From an uncultured Pseudomonadales bacterium (GTDB lineage: Bacteria; Pseudomonadota; Gammaproteobacteria; Pseudomonadales; Azotimanducaceae), in NCBI GenBank assembly GCA_938036875.1, contig CALHVX010000020.1, positions 1-64,000 of the forward strand: a DNA stretch of 64,000 nucleotides, given 5' to 3'. The notes beneath the pieces are model-generated. The model had not been told where the DNA came from and made no database searches. It was given only the letters and a program-made list of their open reading frames with translations. The position numbers and the translations under genes are program-made. This document shows, piece after piece, positions 25,934 through 34,710 of the stretch; the first letter of the stretch is position 1; each line of letters starts with the position of its first letter.

Positions 25934-27155
25934 ACTAACCAATGCCTTTATCCGACCCGGCGTGTTGGCGGCAAATCCAGCGCTTATTGAAACTAAAAAT
26001 CTGTTAGCACCCGGCAATGCAGGGCCACAAGAGACCCAGCGTGTGCTTAGCATATGCAATGCTTGTCGTTACTGTGAGGGTATGTGCCCGGTCTTTTCCA
26101 CCTTGGCCAACTATCGTGAGCCTGGACTGGCTGAGTTTGACTACCTGGCGAACCTTTGTCACAACTGTGGCGCTTGCTTTGATGTCTGTCAGTATGCCGA
26201 GCCTCATCCTTTTGCGTTGCAGGTGCCCGAAGCGTTGGCCGAGCAGCGCTTACACAGCTACGAGCGTTTCGCCTGGCCGGCAATCTTTGCTCGAGGGCTG
26301 CGAGCACAACCCAAAGTTATGCTTGTTGGCCTGTTAGCGCTGCTGTCTTGTTTGCTGCTGGGTCTGGGCTTGGTGTTGGGTGGCACAGGTTTGTGGGCCA
26401 GTTATGCAGGCCAAGGTAGCTTCTATGCCGTAATGCCCCATGCGGTTATGGTGGTGTTGGCTGGAAGCAGCTTTGGGTTTGCCATGCTTAGTCTTGCTGT
26501 CAGCGTCTATCGCTTTGCACGTCACCTTGAGTTGGACCTAATGGCGCTAGCCCGTTGGCGGGTGTGGGCAACCGCATTGTCAGCAGCAGCCACCTTGCGT
26601 TATCTCGGAGATGCCCAAGGTTGCCAATCGTTGAGCGAATCCCAGCCCGCTTGGCGCCGAGTTTGGCATCACACCATGGCTTACGGCTTTGCGTTGTGTT
26701 TTGCCTCAACCTGCATAGCAACCTTGTACCACTATGGGTTTGGTTGGGTTGCTCCCTACCCTTGGTTCAGTTTGCCCGTAATCTTAGGCGCTGTGGGTGG
26801 TTTAGGTCTGGTGGTTGGGCCCGTAGCGCTAGCGTATCTCAAGCGGGCAGAAACTCAAACAAGCGTTCCGATGAAAGTGTCGAGAACTGGCGAATCGGCG
26901 TCGAGCATGGCAACAAGGTCGCCGGGGACAGAGCAGTTAAATCTGAGCTTTCTGCTTCTATTGGCCTGGGTCAGTGCCACTGGGCTTGCCTTGCTCATTG
27001 GTCGGGACCACGCCAGCATGCCGGTGCTCCTGGCGGTGCACTTGGCTGCGGTGTTTACCCTCTTTTTGTTGTTGCCTTTTAGCAAGTTTGTCCACGCTCC
27101 GTATCGGCTGCTAGCCCTGCTTAAACACTCTGCAGCGACAGCGCCCGGCACCTAG
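25926..27155 (+). CDS. tcuB: Tricarballylate utilization protein B-like Fe-S/heme membrane protein
   Basis: The GTG at 25926 overlaps tcuA. Two cysteine clusters fit 4Fe-4S sites: Cys at residues 44, 47, 50 and 54 (CNACRYCEGMCP) and at 78, 81, 84 and 88 (CHNCGACFDVC). From about residue 135 the chain has six hydrophobic helices with several membrane His residues, consistent with heme and quinone reduction. TcuB passes electrons from TcuA to the respiratory chain. The 409-residue length is slightly above the usual, owing to an Arg/Ser-rich loop near residue 315. It is the last gene of the run that starts at 19945. Confidence 0.9.
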   Translation: MAKLTNAFIRPGVLAANPALIETKNLLAPGNAGPQETQRVLSICNACRYCEGMCPVFSTLANYREPGLAEFDYLANLCHNCGACFDVCQYAEPHPFALQVPEALAEQRLHSYERFAWPAIFARGLRAQPKVMLVGLLALLSCLLLGLGLVLGGTGLWASYAGQGSFYAVMPHAVMVVLAGSSFGFAMLSLAVSVYRFARHLELDLMALARWRVWATALSAAATLRYLGDAQGCQSLSESQPAWRRVWHHTMAYGFALCFASTCIATLYHYGFGWVAPYPWFSLPVILGAVGGLGLVVGPVALAYLKRAETQTSVPMKVSRTGESASSMATRSPGTEQLNLSFLLLLAWVSATGLALLIGRDHASMPVLLAVHLAAVFTLFLLLPFSKFVHAPYRLLALLKHSAATAPGT

Positions 27156-27233
27156 CTGTGGCGCGGTATAGGGCGTGAAAATGGGGGCGTAGAGCACATT
27201 GGACTTGCTGCTGCCAGACAACGGCTTCTGGCG

Positions 27234-27239
27234 TACAAT
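27234..27239 (+). promoter_or_regulatory. Candidate -10 element for the thiolase gene
   Basis: TACAAT stands 31 nt before the thiolase ATG at 27271, with an AGTAGAGGAAAC ribosome site in between. An inverted repeat GCCAGA/TCTGGC lies just upstream. No convincing -35 is visible, so the call is weak. Confidence 0.3.
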
Positions 27240-27270
27240 GGGGGCTGAATTTAGTAGAGGAAACAGTACT

Positions 27271-28515
27271 ATGGCCGAAGCATATATCATTGATGCAGCC
27301 CGCACCCCGCGTGGCATTGGCAAAGCCGGTAAAGGCGCATTGTCAGAATTGCACCCACAACGCCTGATGGCACAGGTCCTTGAAGGCCTGCAAAAGCGCA
27401 ACGATCTCAATACCCAAGAAGTCGACGACGTTGTTGTCGGTTGCAGCACCCAGGTGGGCAAGCAGGGTGGTTGTATTGGCCGTATGTCGGTTCTCGATGC
27501 GGGCTGGGATACTCGAGCTGCCTCTCTAACCCTAGACCGTTTTTGTGGCTCAGGCATTACCTCGGTAAACATCGCTGCTGCCAACATCATGAGCGGCATG
27601 GAAGACTTAGTGGTTGCTGGTGGCGTTGAGATGATGTCCTTCACCGGTTCTCGCGTACCGCCTGAAGGGGAGCAAAACCTAACTTTAGACTCAGGCAACC
27701 TGCATTTGCGTGACCTACACCCACAGCCTCATCAAGGTGTGTGTGCGGACATGATTGCAACGTTAGAGGGAATCACTCGTGAAGAGGTGGATGCGTTAGC
27801 GGTTGAGAGCCAAAACCGAGCACAACATGCCATTAAAGAGGGTTACTTCGACAAGTCGTTGATTCCCGTCTACCACAATGATGGACGTTTAGCGTTAGAC
27901 AAAGAAGAGTTTCCGCGTCCCGGTACAACGCTTGAGTCCCTGGCGTCGCTGCCAACCGTGTTCTCCAACTTTATGGAGCTACCCATCGATGCCACCGGTG
28001 AGACCTTCAATGAGTTGGTGGCTCGCGCCTATCCTGATATGAAGATCAATCACGTGCATCATGCGGGCAACAGCTCTGGTGTGGTTGATGGGGCGGCAGG
28101 TTTGATTTTGGCTAGTGATGGTTACCTGAAGACTTCTGGCCTCAAGCCTCGAGCACGCATTAGAGCGATGGCAACCGTTGGTGGTGATCCAACCTTAATG
28201 TTGAATGAGCCGGGTCCCGCTGCGCGTAAGGTGCTGCAAAAAGCGGGTATGACGATAGACGATATCGATCTGTTTGAAATCAATGAAGCGTTCTCGGTTG
28301 TTGCGTTAAAGTTCATGCGCGATCTTGGATTAGACCCAGCTAAGGTAAACGTCAATGGCGGGGCTATGGCATTGGGTCATCCTATTGCAGCAACAGGCTC
28401 CATGCTGATCGGCACCGTGCTAGATGAGCTAGAGCGTCGTGATCTGAGCACGGGTTTAGTGACCATGTGCACGGGCGGCGGTATGGCTCCAGCCATCATC
28501 ATCGAACGTGTTTAA
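27271..28515 (+). CDS. Acetyl-CoA C-acyltransferase (thiolase)
   Basis: The ATG at 27271 follows AGAGGAAACAG and begins M-A-E-A-Y-I-I, the expected N terminus; an upstream in-frame TTG at 27199 would precede the promoter candidate. The 414-residue enzyme keeps all catalytic elements: nucleophilic Cys in LDRFCGSGITSV, His in NGGAMALGHPIAATG and Cys in TMCTGGGMAPA. It cleaves 3-oxoacyl-CoA or condenses acetyl-CoA in the cytoplasm. An unusually explicit double hairpin follows its stop, so it is probably transcribed as a single unit. Confidence 0.93.
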   Translation: MAEAYIIDAARTPRGIGKAGKGALSELHPQRLMAQVLEGLQKRNDLNTQEVDDVVVGCSTQVGKQGGCIGRMSVLDAGWDTRAASLTLDRFCGSGITSVNIAAANIMSGMEDLVVAGGVEMMSFTGSRVPPEGEQNLTLDSGNLHLRDLHPQPHQGVCADMIATLEGITREEVDALAVESQNRAQHAIKEGYFDKSLIPVYHNDGRLALDKEEFPRPGTTLESLASLPTVFSNFMELPIDATGETFNELVARAYPDMKINHVHHAGNSSGVVDGAAGLILASDGYLKTSGLKPRARIRAMATVGGDPTLMLNEPGPAARKVLQKAGMTIDDIDLFEINEAFSVVALKFMRDLGLDPAKVNVNGGAMALGHPIAATGSMLIGTVLDELERRDLSTGLVTMCTGGGMAPAIIIERV

Positions 28516-28579
28516 GCAGAGCACGTCCTGAGCCTGAACCGGTTTTACCAGGGGCGCGAAGGGATAGCTAAAGTGAGAA

Positions 28580-28601
28580 CCAGCAACAGTGTTGTTGCTG
28601 G
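28580..28601 (+). terminator. Stem-loop after the thiolase gene (first of two)
   Basis: CCAGCAACA and TGTTGCTGG form a perfect 9-bp stem around a GTGT loop. Seven T residues occur at 28608-28614, six bases after the stem, so it may assist termination. Confidence 0.6.
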
Positions 28602-28615
28602 AGCGTATTTTTTTG

Positions 28616-28640
28616 AGGTAGCCAATGGGCTACCTTTTTT
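28616..28640 (+). terminator. Rho-independent terminator after the thiolase gene
   Basis: AGGTAGCC and GGCTACCT form a perfect 8-bp stem with an AATG loop (28624-28627), immediately followed by a run of T (28635-28640). It ends 26 nt before the next gene's start codon. Confidence 0.85.
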
Positions 28641-28666
28641 GCGATCAAGCCAAGAGGAATCATTAG

Positions 28667-29797
28667 GTGACACAACCCAACGAAAATCGGCAACTGCATT
28701 CGAAAGTGACCAAAGACGGCAAGCTTGAACTGAGCATCGTCACATCGGCACTCCCTAAGCCCGAAGCGAACGAAGTTGTCATTCGTGTCGAAGCATCCCC
28801 TATTAACCCCAGCGATTTGGGTTTGCTGTTTGGGCCGGCTGATATGACCACTGCCGTAGCCGGTGGTACTGCTGATAATCCAACCGTAACGGCGAACATC
28901 CCACCTAAACTCATGGGTGCCATGGCGGCTCGGCTAGATCAGTCGTTAGCAGTAGGCAACGAAGGTGCTGGTGTGGTGATTGCTGCGGGCGACAACGCTC
29001 AAGCATTGATGGGTAAAACTGTCGCTGTGCTTGGAGGCGAAATGTACTCAGAGTATCGAGTGGCCAATGCCAAGCAGTGTTTGCTATTGCCCGAGGGTAC
29101 AACCCCAGCGCAAGGTGCATCCTGTTTTGTGAACCCACTAACCGCGCTTGGCATGGTAGAGACCATGAAGTTAGAAGGTCACACTGCATTGGCGCATACG
29201 GCTGCTGCGTCAAACCTCGGGCAAATGTTGCAAAAAATCTGCCTAGCTGACGGTGTTGATCTGGTGAATATTGTGCGCAAGCCAGAGCAGGAAGCTTTGT
29301 TGCGTGGTATCGGCGCTAAGTACGTGTGCAATTCCAGCAACGAAAATTTTCTCGAAGAGGTGACGGCAGCCCTGGCGGCAACAAAAGCAACCTTAGCTTT
29401 TGATGCCACCGGTGGCGGTAAGCTGGCTGGTCAACTGCTTGGCGCAATGGAAGCAGCAGCGGGCTTGAACGCCACTGAGTACAGTCGTTACGGATCTACA
29501 ACCTACAAGCAGGTGTATATCTATGGTGGGCTGGATCGAAGCCAAACCGTGTTAAACCGAAACTTTGGTATGGCCTGGGGCTTGGGCGGTTGGTTGTTGC
29601 CGCCATTCCTAGCCAAGATCGGTCCAGAGGCCGCGCAAAAGTTGCGTGAGCGGGTGGCGAGTGAGATCACCACAACTTTCGCCAGCCATTACACTCAGCA
29701 AATCTCCCTAACCCAAGCCTTAAACCTTGATGTGTTAGCGGGCTACGGCAAGCAAGCCACGGGTGAGAAGTACCTGGTAGTACCTCACTCTGGCTGA
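28667..29797 (+). CDS. Zinc-type alcohol dehydrogenase-like MDR protein (NADPH:quinone reductase-like)
   Basis: The GTG at 28667 is preceded by AAGAGGAA. The 376-residue protein has the GroES-like N-terminal domain (VEASPINPSDLGLLFGPADM), the segment GNEGAGVVIAAG and a Rossmann domain with HTAAASNLGQMLQKICLADG in place of the usual GxGxxG. The N-terminal cysteines of zinc alcohol dehydrogenases are absent. Relatives include trans-2-enoyl-CoA reductases and quinone reductases. An insertion of about 30 residues (TTAVAGGTADNPTVTANIPP) after the first domain is unusual. An MFS gene overlaps the 3' end. Confidence 0.82.
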   Translation: MTQPNENRQLHSKVTKDGKLELSIVTSALPKPEANEVVIRVEASPINPSDLGLLFGPADMTTAVAGGTADNPTVTANIPPKLMGAMAARLDQSLAVGNEGAGVVIAAGDNAQALMGKTVAVLGGEMYSEYRVANAKQCLLLPEGTTPAQGASCFVNPLTALGMVETMKLEGHTALAHTAAASNLGQMLQKICLADGVDLVNIVRKPEQEALLRGIGAKYVCNSSNENFLEEVTAALAATKATLAFDATGGGKLAGQLLGAMEAAAGLNATEYSRYGSTTYKQVYIYGGLDRSQTVLNRNFGMAWGLGGWLLPPFLAKIGPEAAQKLRERVASEITTTFASHYTQQISLTQALNLDVLAGYGKQATGEKYLVVPHSG

Positions 29798-31187
29798 GTC
29801 GCAACCATATCCCAAGCCGGCCTATGCATGGCTGGTTTTGGCGCTGTTGTTGATTGGGTCGCTGGTTGCCTTTGTTGACCGTCAGGTTGTGGCAATTGTT
29901 GTCGGCCCAATGAGCCGCGATCTGGGTATTGGCGATGCTCAGATCGGTTGGCTATACGGCATCTTTGCCCTGTTTTATGCGGTAGCCGGGGTCCCCATTG
30001 CTTGGTTGGCGGATCGCTACTCACGCAAATGGCTGATCGCCATAGGCGTTTTTCTTTGGTCGCTCATGACGGTTGCCTGCGGCCTCACACGCAACTTTTG
30101 GGAAATTTTGTTAGCGCGTGTTGGGGTAGGGGTTGGCGAGGCCAGCATTACACCAGCTACCGTGTCCATGGTGGGCGATCTGTTTCCGCGGGAGCAAATC
30201 CCGCTGGCCTTAAGTATTTATCAAACCGGTGCCATCATTGGCTCTGGCTTAGCCTTTGTCATTGGTGGTGTGGTGCTTGGTATCGTTGAGCAAGCGGAGC
30301 CTTTGGTGTTACCAGTGGTGGGAGCGTTGGCACCCTGGCAGCAGACCTTTGTTTACGTTGGTTTGCCAGGCTTTGTGTTGGCGTTGATCATCTTGATGCT
30401 GCGCGAACCTACGCGCCGTCACCTACCAACGGCAACCCGCGAGCCTGTGGCTGCCACTACGCAGAAGTCGTTGGAAACGCGAGTTGATGCACCCCGTGGT
30501 TTTGCGGAGTTGCGCGGTTTCTATCGTAGCCATTGGCAAACGCTAGCGCTCCACCATTTGGGTTTTCTGTCCTTAGCGCTCATGGGCTACGCCTTTGTGT
30601 TCTGGACAGTGACCTATTTTGTTCGAGTCCATGGCATGGGGGCGGCGGATGCATCGCAAACCTTTGGTTGGATCTTTCTCGTTGCTGGCCCAATGGGGCC
30701 TATCTTGGCCGCGCTACTAGCGCAACGGTTGGCCAAGTCCGGGCGTGCAGATGCGAACATCTCTGCCGGCATGATCGGTGGATTGCTGGCGTTGCCGGTC
30801 ATTGTTGCCATACAGTTTGCACCATCTGCGTTGGTAGCCTTTGTCTTATATGTGCCGGCAATGGTTCTTGTTAACTCTCCTTTTGGCATCGCGAACGCCG
30901 CATTGCCGTTGATAGCACCGCCGCAGCTGCGTGCACAGGTGGCTGCGGTGAATATGCTGGTGGGTGCAGTGGGTATGATGCTTGGACCGCCATTGGCGGG
31001 CTATTTTAATGAGCAAGTGTTTCCGGGCCCCGATGGGGTGCGTTACTCGCTGTTATCGTTAACCTGCATTTTTGGATTTTTAGGTTCCCTATTGCTGTGG
31101 TTTTGCCGGCCTTTTTACGCTCGTAGCTTAGCTCAAGCGGAAGCGCAGATAGCGGCAGACGAAGCAGCTTTAGCGGCCTTCGCATAA
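29790..31187 (+). CDS. MFS transporter (spinster-like), probable CTG start
   Basis: About 12 hydrophobic helices. The first one carries LVAFVDRQVVAIVVGPM, and WLADRYSRKWLIAIG follows helix 2, as in the spinster/PcaK-like group. The frame is open from 29781 and contains no ATG, GTG or TTG before TTG 29838, which would begin inside helix 1. Translating from CTG 29790 gives M-A-E-S-Q-P-Y-P-K-P-A-Y-A-W, a normal soluble head, 465 residues in all, overlapping the preceding stop by 8 nt. The transport substrate is unknown, probably an organic acid or lipid-like compound. CTG initiation is inferred. Confidence 0.85.
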   Translation: MAESQPYPKPAYAWLVLALLLIGSLVAFVDRQVVAIVVGPMSRDLGIGDAQIGWLYGIFALFYAVAGVPIAWLADRYSRKWLIAIGVFLWSLMTVACGLTRNFWEILLARVGVGVGEASITPATVSMVGDLFPREQIPLALSIYQTGAIIGSGLAFVIGGVVLGIVEQAEPLVLPVVGALAPWQQTFVYVGLPGFVLALIILMLREPTRRHLPTATREPVAATTQKSLETRVDAPRGFAELRGFYRSHWQTLALHHLGFLSLALMGYAFVFWTVTYFVRVHGMGAADASQTFGWIFLVAGPMGPILAALLAQRLAKSGRADANISAGMIGGLLALPVIVAIQFAPSALVAFVLYVPAMVLVNSPFGIANAALPLIAPPQLRAQVAAVNMLVGAVGMMLGPPLAGYFNEQVFPGPDGVRYSLLSLTCIFGFLGSLLLWFCRPFYARSLAQAEAQIAADEAALAAFA

Positions 31188-31258
31188 GCCTTTCGCTCGT
31201 AAGAGCCGCGCTGGTATGCTGAGGCGAGATGGGGATTAACATTACACAGGGGTGAATC

Positions 31259-31786
31259 ATGGTACTACAAGGATCCGAAGCAACGGCTGGTGCAGGAACG
31301 CTGGCGTTAGTGCGGCAACAGGTGGAATATTTGCGTCGTCTGTATGCGCGAGCAACCGATTTGTTGGGTACGGGCAAGGCAGAAGCCATTGCTGAAGGCA
31401 CCAAAATTTATCATGAGATATTTACGCCAGATGCTGATTTGCGTACCTCGGGTGGAACGGCGAAACCTTTTCAAGCAACCGGGCCTGATGCCTGGGCTGA
31501 TGTGGTTGTGGATGCGCTGGAAGAATATGGCGCTACGCAACACCTCATTGGTACCCAGCTAGTTCACATAGATCAGCTGACTGAGCTGGATGGTACGGTC
31601 ACCGCGGGTCATGCCACCATGTCGAGCTATCTTCAAGCTTGGCACAGCACGGATGCTGGCAAGTTGTGGCTGTTTATCGGCACCTACGAAGATGAGGTGC
31701 AGTTTGTGCCGGGTAAAGGTTGGCAAATTTGCTCCATGAATCTGATCCAAATCAGCGGAGAAAACCGACAGCTTGCCGATGATTAG
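31259..31786 (+). CDS. SnoaL/NTF2-like fold protein
   Basis: A 175-residue alpha+beta barrel protein. The helical opening (LALVRQQVEYLRRLYARATDLL) is followed by KIYHEIFTPDADLRTSGGTAKPF, a conserved lid-and-strand pattern, and the end KGWQICSMNLIQISG. Such proteins are small cyclases, isomerases, dehydratases or binding proteins. The putative pocket has no clearly assigned catalytic pair. The ATG at 31259 follows CAGGGGTGA. Four SnoaL-type genes occur in this window, which is many. Confidence 0.75.
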   Translation: MVLQGSEATAGAGTLALVRQQVEYLRRLYARATDLLGTGKAEAIAEGTKIYHEIFTPDADLRTSGGTAKPFQATGPDAWADVVVDALEEYGATQHLIGTQLVHIDQLTELDGTVTAGHATMSSYLQAWHSTDAGKLWLFIGTYEDEVQFVPGKGWQICSMNLIQISGENRQLADD

Positions 31787-31890
31787 CGAACGAGCAACAG
31801 CGCGCCGGCAATACCGCTAATGTCAAGTAGCGCATTTGGGGTCGCGTTGCAGTAGTCTTGATGGATCGCGTTATACTTTTGGGGAGCTAA

Positions 31891-33315
31891 GTGACAACGT
31901 CGGCAACAACAAGATCCGCAACAGGGTCCACAGCAGGGTCCATCACAACGGGATCCAACAAAGGCGCGTTATCGCGCCGCAGTTTGTTTGCCTATGGGAT
32001 CACTGAGCTACCCATCAATATGTCCATGTTTCCGGTCTTAGTGTTTGTCCCCAAGTACTACACTAGCGATTTGGGGGTTTCACTTGCGCTCGCTGCTAAC
32101 CTCATCTTAGTTGTTCGATTATTTGATGTAGTTACCGATCCATTGGTGGGTTATCTCAGCGATCGAACTCCAGGCCCATTCGGGCGGCGCGCGCCTTGGA
32201 TCGCCGCCGCCACGCCGCTCATGATGCTCAGTATCTACATGCTGTTCCTGCCGCCTGAGGGTGCCGGTGCGATGCACCTGTTTACTTGGTATACGTTGTT
32301 ATCGCTGGGTACGACGATGATGCTTATTCCTTACTACGCCTGGGGCTCGGAGCTGTCGCCGGACTACAACGAGCGCTCGCGTATTACGGGTTGGCGATCC
32401 CAGCTGGGCGTGGTTGGAAGTTTGTTAGCGCAGGCTGTACCTGTTGCAGCAGCCTTCTACTTTGGAATTAAAGGGAGCGCGTCGGTTTTAGAGATCGTGG
32501 CCATCACTATGTTGGTGTTGATGCCGATTTGCGTAACCACTACCTTGGTCAGCGTGCCCCAGACGAAAACCTACACCCGCTCCACTATTCCGTTCTGGGA
32601 AGGGCTAGGAGTTATGTGGGATAACGGGCCTTTTAAGCGTTTGATTAGCGCGTTTTTCTTGGGCTCTCTGGCCTTAAATATCACAACACCTCTATATATT
32701 TATTTCATTGCTTTTGTGCTGAAGGCAGAAGATCAAGCGATTTACATGCTGTTTTTCTTTTATCTGTCTAATTTGGCGGCGGTGCCGTTTTGGGTTCGGT
32801 TGTCCAGCAAAATTGGTAAGCACCGAGCCTACGTTGCAAGCTTTGCCATTATCTCCATGGCTCATCCTTTTTATCTACTGCTTGGTGAGGGTGACTTTTG
32901 GTATATGTTGCCCATAACGTTAGTGACTGGTTTTTCGGCTGGCGCTTTTGCCGCGCTACCCAATTCGATGAAAGCAGACGTGATTGATTTGGATACCATT
33001 AAATGCGGTGAAAACCGTGCGGCTTTGTTTTTCTCTACCTGGTCTTTCACGCAGAAACTGGCCGCCGCCGGTGCGACTTGGCTCGCCCTTATGGGGCTGG
33101 CACTATTCAACTTCAATACCACTCCGGGTGGATTTAACGATGCGGATCAACTGTTCGGTTTGCGGTTTTTGTTTGCGCTGTTGCCTTCGCTGTTTTTTTT
33201 AACGGCTGGCGCGGTGATCTGGAACTACCCCATCACCGAAAGGGTGCATCGAGAGATGCGTGAGTCGCTACAGCAAAAGGGGCTGGAGAACGTGCCGGCG
33301 GTAACCACCAATTAA
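31891..33315 (+). CDS. MFS transporter, GPH family (second copy)
   Basis: The start is GTG 31891, directly behind GGGGAG at 31881-31886. The N-terminal 24 residues are an odd Thr/Ser/Gly-rich tail (T-T-S-A-T-T-R-S-A-T-G-S-T-A) with repeated GGGTCC-like DNA. The rest is a normal 12-helix GPH carrier with LFDVVTDPLVGYLSDRTPG and GRRAPWIAAATPLM, and the lipid-type GENRAALFFSTWSFTQK segment. 474 residues. It differs from the GPH gene at 19945 in sequence and context. The substrate is unknown. It is preceded by a SnoaL gene and converges on the RCK channel gene. Confidence 0.9.
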   Translation: MTTSATTRSATGSTAGSITTGSNKGALSRRSLFAYGITELPINMSMFPVLVFVPKYYTSDLGVSLALAANLILVVRLFDVVTDPLVGYLSDRTPGPFGRRAPWIAAATPLMMLSIYMLFLPPEGAGAMHLFTWYTLLSLGTTMMLIPYYAWGSELSPDYNERSRITGWRSQLGVVGSLLAQAVPVAAAFYFGIKGSASVLEIVAITMLVLMPICVTTTLVSVPQTKTYTRSTIPFWEGLGVMWDNGPFKRLISAFFLGSLALNITTPLYIYFIAFVLKAEDQAIYMLFFFYLSNLAAVPFWVRLSSKIGKHRAYVASFAIISMAHPFYLLLGEGDFWYMLPITLVTGFSAGAFAALPNSMKADVIDLDTIKCGENRAALFFSTWSFTQKLAAAGATWLALMGLALFNFNTTPGGFNDADQLFGLRFLFALLPSLFFLTAGAVIWNYPITERVHREMRESLQQKGLENVPAVTTN

Positions 33316-33325
33316 GGGGTGGCCG

Positions 33326-34567
33326 CTAGCTAAACCACTCCTCAGGCATGGCGTCTTCCATCAGCTCAATAATGCTGATGTTGCGAATCTCAGTTTCTGC
33401 GCTCACCTGGCTGGCGAATATCGAAGGGTTGTTGGTGCGCGCGTAAACCAACGCGTTAGGGTATTGGTTCTTTAGCCAAAGCGCCGTCCGCAAGTTGTGC
33501 TGCTCTTGTCCGGTGCCTAATATAATGGTGGGCTCGTTCTGGGACAGATCAAAAGTGCTGGCTAGTTGCTGCCAAACTTCCGGATGAGAAATGTCACCTT
33601 GATACACGCGGCGTTCGATGTCGTGGGATAACCGTTGTTGCTCTTCCACCACTAAAACGCGTCGATTTGCGTCAGAATCGATAATTGCAATGCGCTCGAT
33701 CTTGTCGCCAGCCTCGCGTTGGAGGCGCTCAATAATGGTTTGCCCAAAACGACCAAAGCCAGCCATCACTACAGTGTCCAGGGATTCGGTTTTTTGAAAG
33801 TGAGCTAGCAGCTCTCGGCTAACCAAGTCTTCTGCTGCTAGTTGATAGGTGTTAAATATTTCAACTTGTTTGGCAATTTGTGTATTGCTCATGGCGCGCA
33901 TGAATCTCAAGCTATGGCTGCGTAACACGATGGACCCGGCGAGGTTCGGGTAACGCCGAAGAATAGTGCTGGCCGTTTCGAAGGAGGGGAAGTCGTGTTC
34001 CCCAAACAGCAGAACGCGTTTCGCACGATTTAGTCTAAGCCTTTTAATTAGGTAGCCCTGGCTTAAGTCACCGCGCAGTACGGTGGCGTTGTAAGACTGC
34101 TCCAGCTCTTGGCTGCGGGCAAAATCAAACTGAGAATCCACAACCACAACCCGTGCATTCAGACCTCGCTCGGTGAGTTTGCGCAAGTAACTTTCAGCTA
34201 GCGCGCCGGACCCGCCAACCACAATGTGGTTGTTGAGGCTGCGGAGCCCCCAGCGCTTGGGTGACACGGCTTCGATGATAGCGGTGAGCAATGCGGAGGC
34301 AGTTAAGATGGGCGCGCAGAAGAAGGCGGCCCACAGGACCATACGAGCAAGCCAATGCCCCCCTTCTGGGGTGCCAATATCTAGCCCACCCAAGACAAAA
34401 AGCCCAAGGCTGTAGTAGGCCTTGGTCAGTAAGTTGGACTGGGTTACATCGGGTCGTTCGGAAAGTTCAACGCCGCTGGCTAGGGCGATTAACGCTGCCA
34501 GGAATATCGAGGCAGCGGTCCACACACGCCAACTGGGCCGCCGTTTTCTAAGTATCTCTAACGCCAT
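33326..34567 (-). CDS. Two-TM ion-channel-like protein with two RCK/TrkA-N domains
   Basis: 413 residues. TM1 spans about residues 14-31, a pore-like re-entrant segment 45-67 and TM2 73-98. The filter position reads GGLDIGTP instead of TVGYGD. A nucleotide-binding TrkA-N domain starts at residue 112 (HIVVGGSGALAESYLRKL) and a second one near 245 (TVVMAGFGRFGQTIIERL). The arrangement resembles CASTOR/DMI1 and prokaryotic RCK channels, so it may gate cations. The missing potassium filter makes selectivity, or even channel activity, uncertain. It is transcribed alone and divergent from the DUF3604 gene. Confidence 0.8.
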   Translation of the reverse strand: MALEILRKRRPSWRVWTAASIFLAALIALASGVELSERPDVTQSNLLTKAYYSLGLFVLGGLDIGTPEGGHWLARMVLWAAFFCAPILTASALLTAIIEAVSPKRWGLRSLNNHIVVGGSGALAESYLRKLTERGLNARVVVVDSQFDFARSQELEQSYNATVLRGDLSQGYLIKRLRLNRAKRVLLFGEHDFPSFETASTILRRYPNLAGSIVLRSHSLRFMRAMSNTQIAKQVEIFNTYQLAAEDLVSRELLAHFQKTESLDTVVMAGFGRFGQTIIERLQREAGDKIERIAIIDSDANRRVLVVEEQQRLSHDIERRVYQGDISHPEVWQQLASTFDLSQNEPTIILGTGQEQHNLRTALWLKNQYPNALVYARTNNPSIFASQVSAETEIRNISIIELMEDAMPEEWFS

Positions 34568-34710
34568 TGCTTGCGGGTTCCTTGATCAGGCCTATGGTAA
34601 CCGTGCAGCACTCACTTCGGTATAAATTTTCCATCTCATCGCAACAGTTGTGTCCTAGTTAGGCTAAAATTGTGCGCTGAAAATGTGCTGGTTTCGAATT
34701 GAGGTTAGGA

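Noticed and set aside
31872-31877. TATACT as promoter of the second GPH gene
   Set aside because: Transcription would start inside or after the GGGGAG ribosome site, so it is unlikely to serve this gene.
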